Source of the DNA: Nymphaea colorata
Taxonomy: Eukaryota > Streptophyta > Magnoliopsida > Nymphaeales > Nymphaeaceae
DNA: 64,000 nt
Direction: 5' to 3'
Assembly (NCBI RefSeq): GCF_008831285.2
Contig: NC_045151.1
Location: 10,902,571 to 10,966,570, forward strand
A program made the position numbers and the translations under genes. A model generated the notes under the pieces. It had not been told where the DNA came from. It made no database searches and saw only the letters and a list, made by a program, of their open reading frames with translations. This document shows positions 1-12,390 of this stretch, in pieces. Position 1 is the stretch's first letter, and each line of letters opens with the position of its first letter.

Positions 1-2877
1 TTCCTAAGAGTCTTTTGCATATCAATTGTCTCACTACGAAGTTGCATATAGAGTTATATTTGACCCAGGGCTCTTGTGTTTTTTAGGATTTAAAAAATGG
101 TGTAGGTTTTGGGGAAGGTAGCATTTATTATCTCTCTAAATCAATTGAAGTTGCAAACTCAAGTGAAGAATCTAGTTCGAGTCAACTTCAGTAGCATCTT
201 AGTTTGGGTCATCCCTCATTGTCTAAACTTCATGTTATCCCTCTGGTCTCTCATGATGCAATGTTTCCTTCCAATGTCATGTCAATTGGGCAAGCACTAT
301 CATAGTCCTTTTCCTTCCCATCAGCAACAATCAAGCCATTGTATTTTTTAGACTATTTCATGTATATGTGTGGGAATCAAGTCATGTTCCTAGTTGGTTT
401 CAATCTAGATCTTCTTTTGTTCTTGTTGATGTCTTCTCCAAAGTGTCATGAGTTTTCCTATTAAGAGAGATATCTGAAGTTCCTTGCATCTTGAAACATT
501 TTATTATTGAAATAAAAGACTCAGTTTAATCTTTGTGTTAAAAATGTTTATACTTGTAATGCTCTTGAATTCAAAGTTCCACTTTACTTCATTTTTATTT
601 ACAGAACAAGATATTCAACCTCAAGTTTTTTGTGCTCATACATCTCAACAAAATAGGGCTGCTGAGAGAAAATATATACATTTACTTGATGTTGCAAGAA
701 CTATCCTTCAGTCCAATCTGCCTGCTCATTATTGGGGGATGCTATATTGATTGCATATTACTTGCTTAACTGCATATACTTTATTAACTGCATAAATCTA
801 TCTGCTATTGAGGACCAGATTGTTGTCTCCAAGTCTGCCCATATTTCAGTTGCCTCATAAGGTGTCATTTGAGTGTATGTACTTTATTCACAAACTTGGT
901 CCTAATCATGCTAAACACTTAACACGACCCATCACATGCTTCTTTTGGGATATCCAAAACAACAAAAGAAATACAAATGTTATGATATTGCCAGAAAAGT
1001 GTACATCGCTGTGGATGTTACACTTCATGAGTCAACTCCAAACTATTCTAGTCAAGAGTCACATGTTCAGTTTGATCCAAGACTTATTCATCCTTTTTTG
1101 TTGGAGGTTGTACCTATTACATCCAAAGTTGTCACTTATATCACATGGATGTGAGATGGATCTTAATCATCTCCTACTTCTGAGGTAAGTCTGTCTAACA
1201 ATATTGAGCCATGGTATTTGTGCAGATGAGCCAGTAGGTGATGATGACTTACCTATCACCCTAAGAAAGGGTAGTTGATTGTGCACTCTTCGCCCTTTTT
1301 CTAAGTTTGTTTCATTGAATAGATCGGGGCATAGTGTGCAACGGCTTATAGTGGCTCTCTTTACTACTTCTATTCCATTCAGCCATTAGTAGGCACTTCT
1401 TGATCCATAATAGAAAAAGGCAATGTAAAAAGAGATGGATGCACTCATTTCATGAGGCACATGAGAACTTGTAGATCCTTCACCTAAGGTAGATATTGTG
1501 GGTTGCAAGTATATTTACTATTAAGTACCAACTGATGGCATTGTGAAGAAGTACAAAGCACACCTTATTGCTAAGGACTACACACAAAGGTATCACATAG
1601 ACTTTGTTGAGACTTTTTCACCTATAGCTAGAATTGGAACCATCAGTTTACTTATTTCTATTAGAATTTACGAATGGACTGTGGCAAGTTTGATGCGTAG
1701 AATTATAGAATATCTTTCTCTATAGTGATTTATTTGAAACTATATATATGCAATAACCCCATAAGTTTGAATGACAGGGGGAGCATCATAAGGTGTGTAA
1801 ATTGAAGAAGATTGTTTATGGTTTAAAACAAAGTCCTCATATGCAGTTTCATAAACTGTTTGAGATAATGTCAAAATTAGCTTCTATAGATCTCAGTCTA
1901 AAAATTCTTTTTCTGTGAAAAGGAGATCTTGAGGTTTTGTACTCATGGTTGTATACGTGAATGATATTAGCTTGACAGGCAATAGTGAACATGACATTCA
2001 AAAGACCTAGAATTTTTAAAGCAGGATTTTGTTACTAAACATCTAGGCCCTCCCAAATACTTCTCAAAAATAAAATTTGCAAGACACAAAGAAGCATTTG
2101 TGTTTTCACAAAAAAGGTATGTCTTGGATCTTTTAGAAAAGGTATTGGGCACAAAACATGCTTATATTCATATGAACCATAGAGTTCACCTTCATGATGA
2201 GCAGTTTGGACATGTACATAGTAAATCATGTCAATTTCTAATAGATAAACTCAATATATATTACTAAGAGACTTGATATATAAATCAGTTTATATATAAA
2301 TCATACAAGGTGCATTGGGATGCAACAATGATGAGGCTCAAATATTTGAAAATTCTCAGGCCTTCTATTTACCAAAGGTTCATCCCTTGATATCACTGCT
2401 TTTACCAATGTTGATAAAGTAGGACCTATTGATGATAACAAAACTACTACTAGCTTTTGTATGTTTGTTAGAAGAAACCTAATAACTTGAAAGAGTAAGA
2501 AATAAGGAATAGTAGCTAGTTCAAATGTAGAATCTAAATATGGTATTATGGCTCAAACTGCTATAGAGATGACTTTAATAAAGTTTATGCTTGCTTGTTT
2601 GGAAATTCAAATCTCATTAGCTTTAAAGATTATGTGTGATAATAAAATTGCGACATATATCAAGAATAACATTGGTTTCCATCGGAAGACTAAACATATC
2701 GAAATTGATTGTCACTATATCACAAATATAGTCCAAGCAAAGATTATATCTACAATCCACATTGCTTTGGAAGATCAAGTTGTCAATGCATTCACCAAAT
2801 CTCTTCCTATTTCTAATTTTTCTAGATGTTATAATAAGGTGAACACAGTTGATATATATGCTTCAGCTTGAGAAAGG
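1..2877 (+). mobile_element. Ty1/copia relic A, 5' end outside window
   Basis: Decayed pol region of a Ty1/copia LTR retrotransposon, broken by many stops and frameshifts. In order along the + strand I see a GAG-pre-integrase trace near 200-235 (LGHPSLSKLH-like), integrase core remnants at 600-750 (a SQQNRAAERK-type motif, where intact elements have QQNGVAERKH), the first reverse-transcriptase block at 1543-1660 (KAHLIAKDYTQ, then FVETFSPIAR), and RNase H at 2548-2871 (CDNKIATYIKNN, KTKHIEIDCHYI, then a degenerate KSLP). The order PR-IN-RT-RH is diagnostic of copia. The YVDD block near 1940-1960 is scrambled. The element ends at a purine-rich tract just before 2878. It cannot encode a working polyprotein. 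Confidence 0.85.
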
Positions 2878-3068
2878 TGTCAAGAAATAATGTCGTTAGA
2901 TAGTTTTATAGAGTATTAAACAGTTGTGGGATTATAACTAATATTTTTTTGGTTTTTAGTGGACTGCTATGTAATTTTCTACCCTCCCCCTCCCCCCAGT
3001 AACTATTTAAACATGATTTGGGCCTTCTAATGAAACATTTTCTCTTTTCTCCCAATCTGGTTTCTACA
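2878..3068 (+). repeat. LTR-like terminal repeat of copia relic A
   Basis: Starts with TG directly after a purine run (GAGAAAGG) that ends the RNase H region, as a 3' LTR should, and ends near CTACA. Its second half (GGACTGCTATGTAATTTT, then a TTAAACATGATTTGGGCC-like stretch, then TTTTCTC) matches the end of the longer repeat at 6520-7159. It therefore belongs to the same LTR family and is either truncated or internally deleted. It may also serve as the 5' LTR of relic B, which follows at once. The right boundary is approximate. Confidence 0.5.
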
Positions 3069-6000
3069 TGTATAATAGGCTCAAATCATATTGTATTCAC
3101 TTCCTTTGTATCACAGTGACTCTTCCTCTTCTTCTGTTTTGGCAGGGAGGCCTGGATGTGGCTCATGCACCCCACCTATGGTAGATGTTGTGATAGGGGC
3201 ATTGATAGCCATAGCAACCTGCAATGCACATACTTTGGCAAACATGGACATCTCGAGAATAGGTAGTGAGGCAAACATGGTTGTCCCTTTCTTCCCCAAC
3301 ATCTTCCTCTTCAGCACATTCCACCAAGAGAATTGTTACCTCTCCTACCATAGATTTTACACCTATTTCCTCAACATATACGTTTACTTTTAATCTCAGT
3401 CGAGTAGAATATGAACAGGTTCTTGCCTAGCTGTCTAGATCTATATCTACCTCTATAGTTGTAACCGGTATGGCTTGTTTTATAGGTACCATGATGCATG
3501 ATAAAAGTAATGTATGAATTATTAATTTTAGTGTTTTTTGACACTTTTGTGGCCAAATTTATAGCTTTTTAACTGTACATTTGTCTCCCCCTTCTTGGCA
3601 TGTTAAACTAGTGAATGGGAGACCAACGCCCATTTTGGGACAAAGCAATGTACAGTTGTCACCTACATTATATATTCTATGGGTTCTTTATACCTCAAAG
3701 TTTCCAAAAAAGTTTTTATCTATAAGCTAGCTTATTATGAGTTAAAATGTAGAGTTACTTTTTACCTTAGTTCTTGTAGAAGGTGGCGTTAGTACCTCTC
3801 TTGGCTGGTTGAAGTTGCAGTTCTTTTGTTGAATCAAGTACAAGTTCTTTCCAGTATCACCTGAGGCTTGTTCACCATCTCTTTCCAAACTTTGTTGTGT
3901 CATTCCTTAGAGTCTCTTTTCGATGTCTTTTTACCTTGAAGCTTGTTAGCTTAAGAAGAATAGTTATAGTTCCTTCCAGTCGAGTTAGAATTCCATTGAT
4001 CTTGCTTATGTTGATGTATTGGGACCTAGTTGGTTTACTAGTTGGTCTCAGTTCAAGTATTATCTTGTTCCTATTGATGATTATTGTAGAGTTTCTTGGG
4101 CCTTCTTATTGAAAGAAATGTCTAAAGTCTTTTGTATTATCAAAGCATTTATTCTTGAAATAAAAACTTAATTTAGTTCTGCTATTAAATATATTTTCAC
4201 TGATAATACTTTAGAACTCAAATCTAGCCAATTATTACAATTTTACAGTGATCATGGCGTTGTCCTTAACTTTCTATGTTCATACTTTCTAGCAGAATAA
4301 ATTTGTAGAACAAAAACATATTCATCTCCTTAATGTATCACATACCCTTATGATCATAAAATGTGTCATCCACCTCTTTGGAGAGATATAGTTCTCATGG
4401 CCTGCTATCTAATCAACTGAATGTCTACATCCTTCATTCATGACCAAATTCCAATTGAACTGCTTAATCCTAACTGCTCCCTATTTTACATTGCTCCTAA
4501 AGTATTTATTTGCCTGTACTTTGTACACAGACTAGGCCCTAACAAAGACAAATTGTCTACTTTAGCAATCAAACATGTGTTTTTTTTTTTTTTTTTGCTA
4601 CCCTAAAAATTAGAAGGGTATAGATGCTTTGATTGTTGCCCCAAAAGCGTACATCAATGTGAATGCCACATCTTTTTTCTATTCTAGGTCTACTATAAAC
4701 CATGAGATCCAATTTCTTTGCATTACCGATTCATTCTTTTCCATTAGAGTTTGTCACTTGAGTTTCAACTTCTTCCCCTATAAAGTTATGTGCTTGATTT
4801 TAGGTACTTCTCTTCTATATACTTGACAACATGCTTTTTCGCATGTCTCTTTATCGCCTTCCCAAGAAGTAAGTATTCCTAATGGTACTAATTTGTCTAT
4901 TGTTGATTCTAACAGCTTTCAAGATATGACTTGTTTGTTGCTCCGTGAAATTAAAAGTGAAAATGTACTTTACATCTTATTTTTGAATTTGTGTCTATAG
5001 ACAGATTTGGAGAGTCAATGCAACATTTCACATCAGCTATGTTTGGGGTTACTATTCTCATACATCATCAACAAACAATGGAGACAGGTTATATAAGATG
5101 AAATGGTTGCACTAATATCACATAGTGTTTGAGAACTTGTAGATTCTCCTCTTGAGAATGCTATTTTTGGTACTAAATGAGTGTTCATGATTAAATGTCA
5201 TTCTAATAGCTTGTGGAATTGTATAAAGTACAACTAGTGGCAAAGGAATGCACACAAATATGTGAAATAGATTTCTTTGAAACCTTTTGTCCTATTGATA
5301 GGATGTACATCATCAAGCTCGTTATTTCAATAGTTGTTCAGTATGGGTGGAACAGGTTTCAACTTAATGTTAAGAATACATTCTTGTAGGGTGATCTATC
5401 TAAGACAGTCTACATACAACAACCACCTAGATTTGAGAGACATGGAGAATACGGGAAGGTGTGCGTACTCAAGAAAGCTATATACCGTCTGAAGCAAAGC
5501 CTGCATGCTTGGTTCCATAAATTCGATTTCCAAAGATCACCTTCAAACCATTATTTGTTCATAAAGAATAGTTCCAAAATATAGAGGTTATGGTGGTTTA
5601 TGTAGTTGATATTATCTTGATAGATGACAATGAATAGGAGATCTCAAATGCTAAGGCATAGCTACAAAAACATTTTGTCACCAAAGACCTTGGTCCTCTC
5701 AAATAACTTTTGGGGATTCAAAAAGTTAGAAAGAAAGAAGGTTTGGTTCTTTCATAGAGAAAATATGTACTTGATCTGTTGCAAGAGACTTGTAATCTAA
5801 GTGTTAAATTGGCTACTATTCTCATGAATCCCATATTACACTTACATGATGATTAGTTTGAATTTGTAGACAATAAGTCATAAGATTGTTGATTGGGAAA
5901 TTCCTTTATGTAGCTGTAACCAAGCTTGGCATATCTCTAGTACTTGGTCAATCGAGTAAACTTATGGACAAGTTTAATAAAGTTTATTGGGATGCGACCA

Positions 6001-6519
6001 TGATGCTTATCAGACACCTTAATTATTTTCTAGGCAGAGGTGTATTATTTCAGAAAGGACATCTTTGGATGTAAAAGCCTACACTGGTGCAAACTATGTG
6101 GGGTCTAATAAGAAGGTTGCCATTGGATTACATGTGTTCATTGCAGAGAATCTGGTCTTATGGAGAAGCAAAAAAGTTGTAGTTGCCAAGTCTAGTGTTG
6201 AGTCAGGATATACAAATGACATGGATAAAACCTTATAGGTTTAGGAGTTCAAAATATATTGTCTAGCAAGATAAAGTGCCATAATAAGGCAATCACTATA
6301 TTGTCAACAATTTGGTTTTTCATGAGAGAGCCAAACACATAAAAGTGGATTGTTATTATATGCAAGTCAAGGTGCAAGCAGAAATTATATCAATAGTTCA
6401 TGCGTCTTGAAAAAATCAAGTGACTAATGACTTGACAAAGCCGCTTTCCATGATTGAGTTTACTAGATGTTGTTACAACTTGAATATGATTAACACTTAT
6501 GCTCCAGCTTAAAGGAGAG
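3069..6519 (+). mobile_element. Ty1/copia relic B, internal region
   Basis: A second copia relic in the same orientation and of the same family as relic A. A gag-end trace (LSRVEYEQVLA-like) lies near 3396-3430, a protease/pre-integrase trace near 3600-3900, integrase remnants at about 4000-4400, RT at 5226-5640 (VAKECTQ, FFETFCPIDR, a decayed NAFL block, QQPPRFERHGEYGK), a decayed YVDD (YVVD) near 5598, and RNase H to about 6510. It ends with TGCTCCAGCTTAAAGGAGAG, closely paralleling the end of relic A (GCTTCAGCTTGAGAAAGG). Numerous frameshifts and stops make it a dead copy. No intact gag or pol remains. Confidence 0.8.
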
Positions 6520-7159
6520 TGTTGAGAGTTATTCAGTGCAACATATATCATGATAATTGCAAAAATATCGAGATATTACTGAAAAAACATGAAAAACGAA
6601 AAAATCATGAAAATTTGAGAAAGAACGGGAAAATATATTTATCGTTTTTTTTTTACATTGTTTTTGTTTTTTTTTTCATTTTTTCCATTTTTAGCTTTTT
6701 TAATGTTAATATCATCATGTCTTCAAATTTGAAATTAAACTAAATCATTTTTCATCATTTTTATTATCCTTAAAACATTCTATTATTACTTTTATCTAGT
6801 TTTATTTATATATTCTTATTTATTTCTAACGTATTTTATTTTTACTAATTTTTTGATTTTTTAAAGTTTTCCAAGATTGTTGCAAGATTTGCCTAAAAAA
6901 CAGCTTCGTAGAAAAGTACCTAAGAAAAACCTTGTTGTTCAAAACCCAATAACAATATTTGTCACAATGGTTATTACTATGGTCTAAGGGGTTTTTAGTA
7001 AATTGTTAGGAGTGGTAGGAGACTCTTTTTATTATTTTTATTTTATTTATGGACTGATTATGTAATTTTGTTTAGCCAACCTTCAGCCTTATTAACATGC
7101 GATTAGGGCCAATGCAATGGGATTTTCTCTCTCCCTCGAACCAGTTGCAACAAGTAACA
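6520..7159 (+). repeat. 3' LTR of copia relic B
   Basis: Begins TGTTGAGAG immediately after the purine tract AAAGGAGAG and ends in AAGTAACA, giving the TG...CA ends of an LTR. The U3 part is A/T homopolymer-rich; the last 150 bases carry the ATTAACATGCGATTAGGGCC stretch shared with 2878-3068. At about 640 bp it is longer than its partner, so one copy was trimmed or the other expanded. I found no target-site duplication because relic B has no clean 5' boundary. Confidence 0.6.
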
Positions 7160-8940
7160 CACTGCACCTTCGTATTGCAAGTCAAGATTAAGAACGGATC
7201 TAAACTGATCCCAGTGAACTGTTCCTAAATCCCACATTTGTAGTAGTGAGAAGAAGAAGAGGAGAAGAGAAGAAAAAGAAGAAATGGACAACTATGCTAC
7301 ATTTTTTATGCAACCCACTGCATGAAGTAAATAAGATTTTTACCATAGATGTTTCCTTGTCCTTCATGTCTTTCACAGATTTGTCTTCTTCTATCTCCTC
7401 TTGTCTCCATTCATCTCCTTCTCTTGCCTCAACTCGCCTCCTGCTAGTTGTTCTCCCTTCTTCACTCAGCTTCATTATCGCAACCTACCAATACTTCCTT
7501 GATGATGCACTCTAATTTCACTACTCAATTTCCCTCTCCTTCTATTCCACTTGTCTCCTCTGTTTCCCTCTTCCATCTACTTTTCTCTTTTCCTCTTATC
7601 TGCTTCCATCACCTACATTAGCGTCATCTTCCATATCGAGCTTTTCTTCATTCATCTAACCTCTACTTCCTCCCTTGGACGACTTCTCTCCCCTCTACTA
7701 CAATCATTTAAATGGATATGTTCAATCACAATAAAAACATCAAGTGGTGATGCCAACTTGCTTATTTGCATATTTTTAAGATGGGTCCATAATCATTCTG
7801 AAGAAAAAGAAAAACAACAAAATGAATATGGGAAAACTGCTTCTCAGAATTCCTGGACAAGGTCATATCATATTCATAAATAGGTATATAACAATCTTGC
7901 AACCTGTGAACATCCATTAGGGGCAAAAGGAAATGTGCAGAATATGCTTTAAAACGAGCCCAACTTATTCTTCCTTCATACTTCTCATCCAAAGTTTAGA
8001 ACCTATTCAATGTCAGGCTGGAGTAGTGATGATTCAACAATCCAATATTGGCCTTTTGCATGTCTTCCACATGATTTTTAATTTGTAACCTTGCTTTCCT
8101 GTCCTCCCTCAGGTGAGGTCAAATACAAAGATAGCTTGGCCTTGTGCATGACCAAGCTCAAAACTCTTTATGAAACAACCAACCCCCTTTATCACCAAAA
8201 AATATGAAGAGAAATACATTTCTGATCTGCATAACTTGTCATAGCTTCATCCTTCATTTTGACATACAGGAGATTGAACATAGGTCCAGATATAAAAAAT
8301 CGAAACTGAAAAGAGCAACATCAAGTGCTCATACATTAGCCTTAAGAATCAGGAGCTAAGGCAGTCAACTTGAGATCTTCAGCCATATGAAAACATCCAC
8401 CAAGCTTGTTTTCTGCAAGCACTCTATACTTTATTGGTTAAAAAAAAAAAATCTGTTGAAATATCACTAGTTCCTGTAAATTAATATGTTGTCAATCAGT
8501 AGCCTTACACACAGTATTTCTAGGACAAACGTTGACGGGCTCGACTTCAGGTTTTGAGCACTAGCGATGAGCTGTGAATACATTTTACTGCATATGAGCA
8601 TTCACTTTGTAACACAATTTCCGTAAAAGCATCACACTTTGCCATGTTTAATCTAAACAAACAAGAGAAAGGGCTTCCAAATCACCTGCAAAATTCTGGG
8701 CAACTGATCCAATTCATTTGAAAGTAGGTCTCTGAAGGTTCTTCAGACTCACAGACCTAAAGAAACTGATTCCTTGGAGGACAAGAACCTAACTCAGCAT
8801 GGACAGCTTCTTCCAAAATCTAAGGCATGTACAATACTTCAGCTTGTCCTCTCTACTCCTTAAACACATAATAATCCAAGTAGATTATGTTTGAATTCCT
8901 CAAAAGTATTGTACTCCTTAAAAGCATCATACTGCAAGGA
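7160..8940. other. Intergenic stretch, no supported gene
   Basis: About 1.8 kb between the LTR of relic B and the PPR gene. The 7240-7720 part is strongly strand-biased (GA-rich, then CT-rich), which yields open frames of low complexity that resemble no protein I know. 7720-8940 is ordinary AT-rich DNA. The part next to the PPR stop codon presumably contains the PPR transcript's 3' UTR and polyadenylation site, but no unambiguous signal can be picked. Confidence 0.5.
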
Positions 8941-9181
8941 TATAAAATTACAACCTTTAACAGCTACCTTCCAATATTTCAATATTTAGATGCAAATTCC
9001 TGGTCCAATCCAATTGCCTATTACTTGTCAACGCAGTATGATGACCAACATGATAACAGGAAGCAGTATACCATGTTTTTGCATAGTTTGTCCCTGCACA
9101 TATGATGGATTTTGTGATTCTTTGTTGAGTTTGTTTCTCAAAGAATGAACCCAGAATAGGGTCCCTACAAATCTTCATTGC

Positions 9182-12073
9182 CTAGCCTTGTGTACTGATC
9201 CATTCCAAAGGTTCTTTTATTTGCTGGTCTAGAGTCCTCAACATATTGTAAATGAAGCACCTTTCAGGATGTGAGCTATCTCCAGATATAAATATGTGCA
9301 GCTTTTGTTTTACCTCAATCCAGCTGCACCCTGCTGGCTTCTTTAGATCCTTTTGTTTCATCATCTTCCTTAGCTCCTCCACACGATCCCACCTCCTATC
9401 TGCTGCATATATGTTTGATAATAGGACATAGTTCCCAATGTTTCCAGCCTCAACATTGAAAAGATGATACCCAGCTACCTGACCAAGTGCCACATTGTGG
9501 TGCATTTTACAGGCACCGAGCAATGTGCCCCACACATTTGCATTGGCCTCACATGGCATGTTAGATACAAACTCATATGCTTCCTTCAGACATCCAGATC
9601 TTGCAAGAAGGTCAGCCATGCATGCATAATGCTCTATTGTAGGTTCGATACCAAAAGCATCAGACATGGATTCAAAGTACTTACGCCCTTTGTCTAAGAG
9701 ACCTCCATGACTGCAGGCAGATAGAATGGCAGTCATAGCAACATGGTCAGGCTTTATTTCTGACTGTAGCATCTGATCAAAGATTTTAACTGCTTCTTCA
9801 CTTCTGCCATGCATTGCCAAGCCACCAATCATGGCTGTGAACATCACCAAGTCTGGTTGTGAACTGTTGTTGAACAGCTTGGATGCAACTTGAATGTTTC
9901 CACATTTTGCATATACATCAAGGAGTGCTCCATCTAAACAGACATCATTGAAACAAGATCGGACTATAAATCCATGGCATTGACGTACCAGGCGAGTTGA
10001 TGCCAGATGAGCACAGACTGGCAGTAAGCTCATAAAACTTATAGCATCTGGTTTCATTCCATGAATATTTAACTCAATGAAAAGATTGAGCGCTTGATTG
10101 ATACAATTATTCTGTGCATAAACTTGAATCATCAAGTTGCAGATAGTTAAATCCCTTTGACACATTTGATTGAAGATTCTACCTGCACTGCCTTGAGAGC
10201 CATCTATCACGTTACCTGATAATGTGGTGTCTCCCAGGACCATTTTCTTTCTTGACAGATTCGTAAACAAGTTTGATGCATATATTATGTTTCTATGTTT
10301 TGCATACATACATAACAAAGCATTTTCAACAGATAATTCTTTCATAAGTTCTGTTCTAATGCAATACCCATGTAATTGCTTACCTCGCCTCATTCCAACT
10401 GATGCATGTGCAGAAAGGATATTCAGGATGGTCACATGGTCTGGTTTAATCCCATCTATGTGCATCTGATGTAAAAGTTCAACAATTTTATCCCCTTGTC
10501 CAATCTGAGAATAAGCTGAAAGCATTGCATTCCATGACACTACATCTCTATTATTGGTTTCCAGAAAGACTCCATATGCGTCTTGTGGTTCACCACACTT
10601 TCCATAGAAGCTAATCAGAGCATTCCTCACATGCAAGTCAGTTTGCATTTCCGGGCGACGGAGAACATAGCGATGAATTTTCTTTCCCTCCTTCAATCCA
10701 AGTAACTGTGCACAAGTAGGAAGAATGCTGATAATAGTGACAGAATCAGGCCTGAACTGACTTGATAATAACTCATTAAAACAATTTATGGCCCACAAAA
10801 ACTGACCATTTGTGGTGTAACCCACAACCATTGTGTTCCATGAAACCAAATCTCTTTTGTCCATCATTTGGAAAATATATTCAGCCTTCATCATATTCCC
10901 AACCCTTGAATAAAATGTCAATAGTGCATTACTTACATAAACATCAGTATCTAGAGACGCTCTCAATAGGTAACAGTGTATCTGTCTTCCATGATCCCTA
11001 TCCTGCAAGAGTCCACAGATGGGAAGAACATTCACAATTGTTGCTGAATTAGGCATATACCCACGAAACACCATTGCAGAAAACAAGTTACGGGCCTCAA
11101 CGTACTGGTTGTTCTCACATAAGCCGGCAATAGTTGCATTCCAGGATACCACATCTTTCTCCAATATCTCATCAAACAAATAGCACGCGTCCACACTTCT
11201 TCCAAACTTAGCGTACATTGAAACCAAGGCGTTTCCCACAAGAGTCTTCGAAACCAACCCCATTCTTATAGCAAGTCCGTGAATGCATAAACCTGTCGAA
11301 AAGGATCCCAATTGTACACAGACAGGAAAAATGATCGCAAAAGTAATAGCATTAGGCCGTTCCCTGCCAATAGTCATCAAGCAAAAGAACTCCAAAGAAG
11401 TTCTATAACTCTTGCTGTGAACAAAGCCAGAAATCATGACATTCCAAGTTACAGAATCTCTATCAGACATTTCATCGAACAACTGGCGTGCATAACCAAT
11501 ACCACCTTGGGATCTCGCGTACATGTTAACTAGTGCGTTGGACACTAGCTTGATGTGCCCGTATCCACTTTTAACGATCGATGCATGAGATTTCCTGCCC
11601 AGTTCTAAAAAAGAAAGGAAAGAACACGCCTTCAGTATGTCAAGGAAACTACATTCATCGGGCTGAAAGCCTTCTTCAACCATTCTGACGAAGAATTTGA
11701 CCGTTGCTTCAAAATCTCCATTTACTGTGCACTTTCGAATGACAAGATTCCACGACTCCTGATCGGCGGAATCGACTTCGTCGAAGACGTCGATCGCTTT
11801 CCAGAGACACCCGCGTCTCGAGTCCGGAAGAACGGGCTTCTTCTGTATAAACCGGTCATCAGCGATACGATACGATAAATTTACATGGAACCGATCCGAA
11901 TTGGGAGCCACGTGATTCGTGCATTCAGGATTAAAAGAACTGGCTGTGGCGGTAGAGATGGGGAGATTCAGACTACAAAAGGGACACGAGGAATCCCAAC
12001 GATTTAAAGAGCGGAAGAATATGGAGAATCGGTTTGCAAGTGTACGTGTACCGGTCTGATAACCGATACACAT
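9182..12073 (-). CDS. SLG1: PLS-class E/E+ PPR protein, SLG1 (At5g08490)-like, probably mitochondrial
   Basis: Intact intronless frame of 963 codons. Residues 1-75 are rich in Ser, Arg and Asn and poor in acids, as an organelle presequence would be. From about residue 100 to 845 the protein is tandem P, L and S pentatricopeptide motifs (repeated DVVSWNA, NALVSMYAK, KPDHVTI, LPVCAQL patterns). It ends with an E domain (VWGTLLGACKMH, YVLLSNIYAA) and a short E+ segment (KKPAGCSWIEV, HIFISGDSSHP) and stops at KEPLEWISTQG with no zinc-binding DYW deaminase domain. From memory, the order of motifs and the distinctive strings VRQCHG, LLDVYAKCG, DLVMFTAM and the KEP ending match Arabidopsis SLG1 (At5g08490), described as a mitochondrial editing factor affecting complex I transcripts. 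By family knowledge the repeats read RNA base by base and a DYW partner supplies the deaminase. Orthology is inferred, not computed. The start is the first Met of the open frame; a downstream Met would shorten only the presequence. Confidence 0.88.
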   Translation of the reverse strand: MCIGYQTGTRTLANRFSIFFRSLNRWDSSCPFCSLNLPISTATASSFNPECTNHVAPNSDRFHVNLSYRIADDRFIQKKPVLPDSRRGCLWKAIDVFDEVDSADQESWNLVIRKCTVNGDFEATVKFFVRMVEEGFQPDECSFLDILKACSFLSFLELGRKSHASIVKSGYGHIKLVSNALVNMYARSQGGIGYARQLFDEMSDRDSVTWNVMISGFVHSKSYRTSLEFFCLMTIGRERPNAITFAIIFPVCVQLGSFSTGLCIHGLAIRMGLVSKTLVGNALVSMYAKFGRSVDACYLFDEILEKDVVSWNATIAGLCENNQYVEARNLFSAMVFRGYMPNSATIVNVLPICGLLQDRDHGRQIHCYLLRASLDTDVYVSNALLTFYSRVGNMMKAEYIFQMMDKRDLVSWNTMVVGYTTNGQFLWAINCFNELLSSQFRPDSVTIISILPTCAQLLGLKEGKKIHRYVLRRPEMQTDLHVRNALISFYGKCGEPQDAYGVFLETNNRDVVSWNAMLSAYSQIGQGDKIVELLHQMHIDGIKPDHVTILNILSAHASVGMRRGKQLHGYCIRTELMKELSVENALLCMYAKHRNIIYASNLFTNLSRKKMVLGDTTLSGNVIDGSQGSAGRIFNQMCQRDLTICNLMIQVYAQNNCINQALNLFIELNIHGMKPDAISFMSLLPVCAHLASTRLVRQCHGFIVRSCFNDVCLDGALLDVYAKCGNIQVASKLFNNSSQPDLVMFTAMIGGLAMHGRSEEAVKIFDQMLQSEIKPDHVAMTAILSACSHGGLLDKGRKYFESMSDAFGIEPTIEHYACMADLLARSGCLKEAYEFVSNMPCEANANVWGTLLGACKMHHNVALGQVAGYHLFNVEAGNIGNYVLLSNIYAADRRWDRVEELRKMMKQKDLKKPAGCSWIEVKQKLHIFISGDSSHPERCFIYNMLRTLDQQIKEPLEWISTQG

Positions 12074-12218
12074 GGAGCTTTTGGAGAGGCATGTAAAATG
12101 CGAGACCGCAAAATTAGGACGCTCTGGTTGGCCCTCTTGGAAGGGTCCCTACTTCATGAGGAGGTGGAGAGAATTTTATGGCAAGCGTGAAAAGACCCTT
12201 CTATTTCTATTGAAAGGA

Positions 12219-12390
12219 ATGAAAAGGAAAGAAAAATATAATGTAAATCCCATCCCTCTAACGTTTTATTTGGATGGAGGGAAATAAAAGGAAATGAAAG
12301 GATGAAATGAAAAGAAAAGGAAAATATAATGTAAATTCAATCCCTCTAACGTTTTATTTGGATGGAGGAAAATGAAAGGATGGAAAGGAA
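12219..12390 (+). repeat. Tandem duplication, two copies of about 80 bp
   Basis: The block GAAAGGAAAGAAAAATATAA ... CCCTCTAACGTTTTATTTGG ATGGAGG occurs at about 12224-12285 and again at about 12310-12370, nearly identical. It lies just upstream of the PPR start codon and at the left end of a MITE-like inverted-repeat block. Confidence 0.7.

Noticed and set aside
7246-7515. Overlapping frames on both strands at 7.2-7.5 kb
   Set aside because: Strand-biased purine/pyrimidine sequence opens both strands at once; no recognisable protein.
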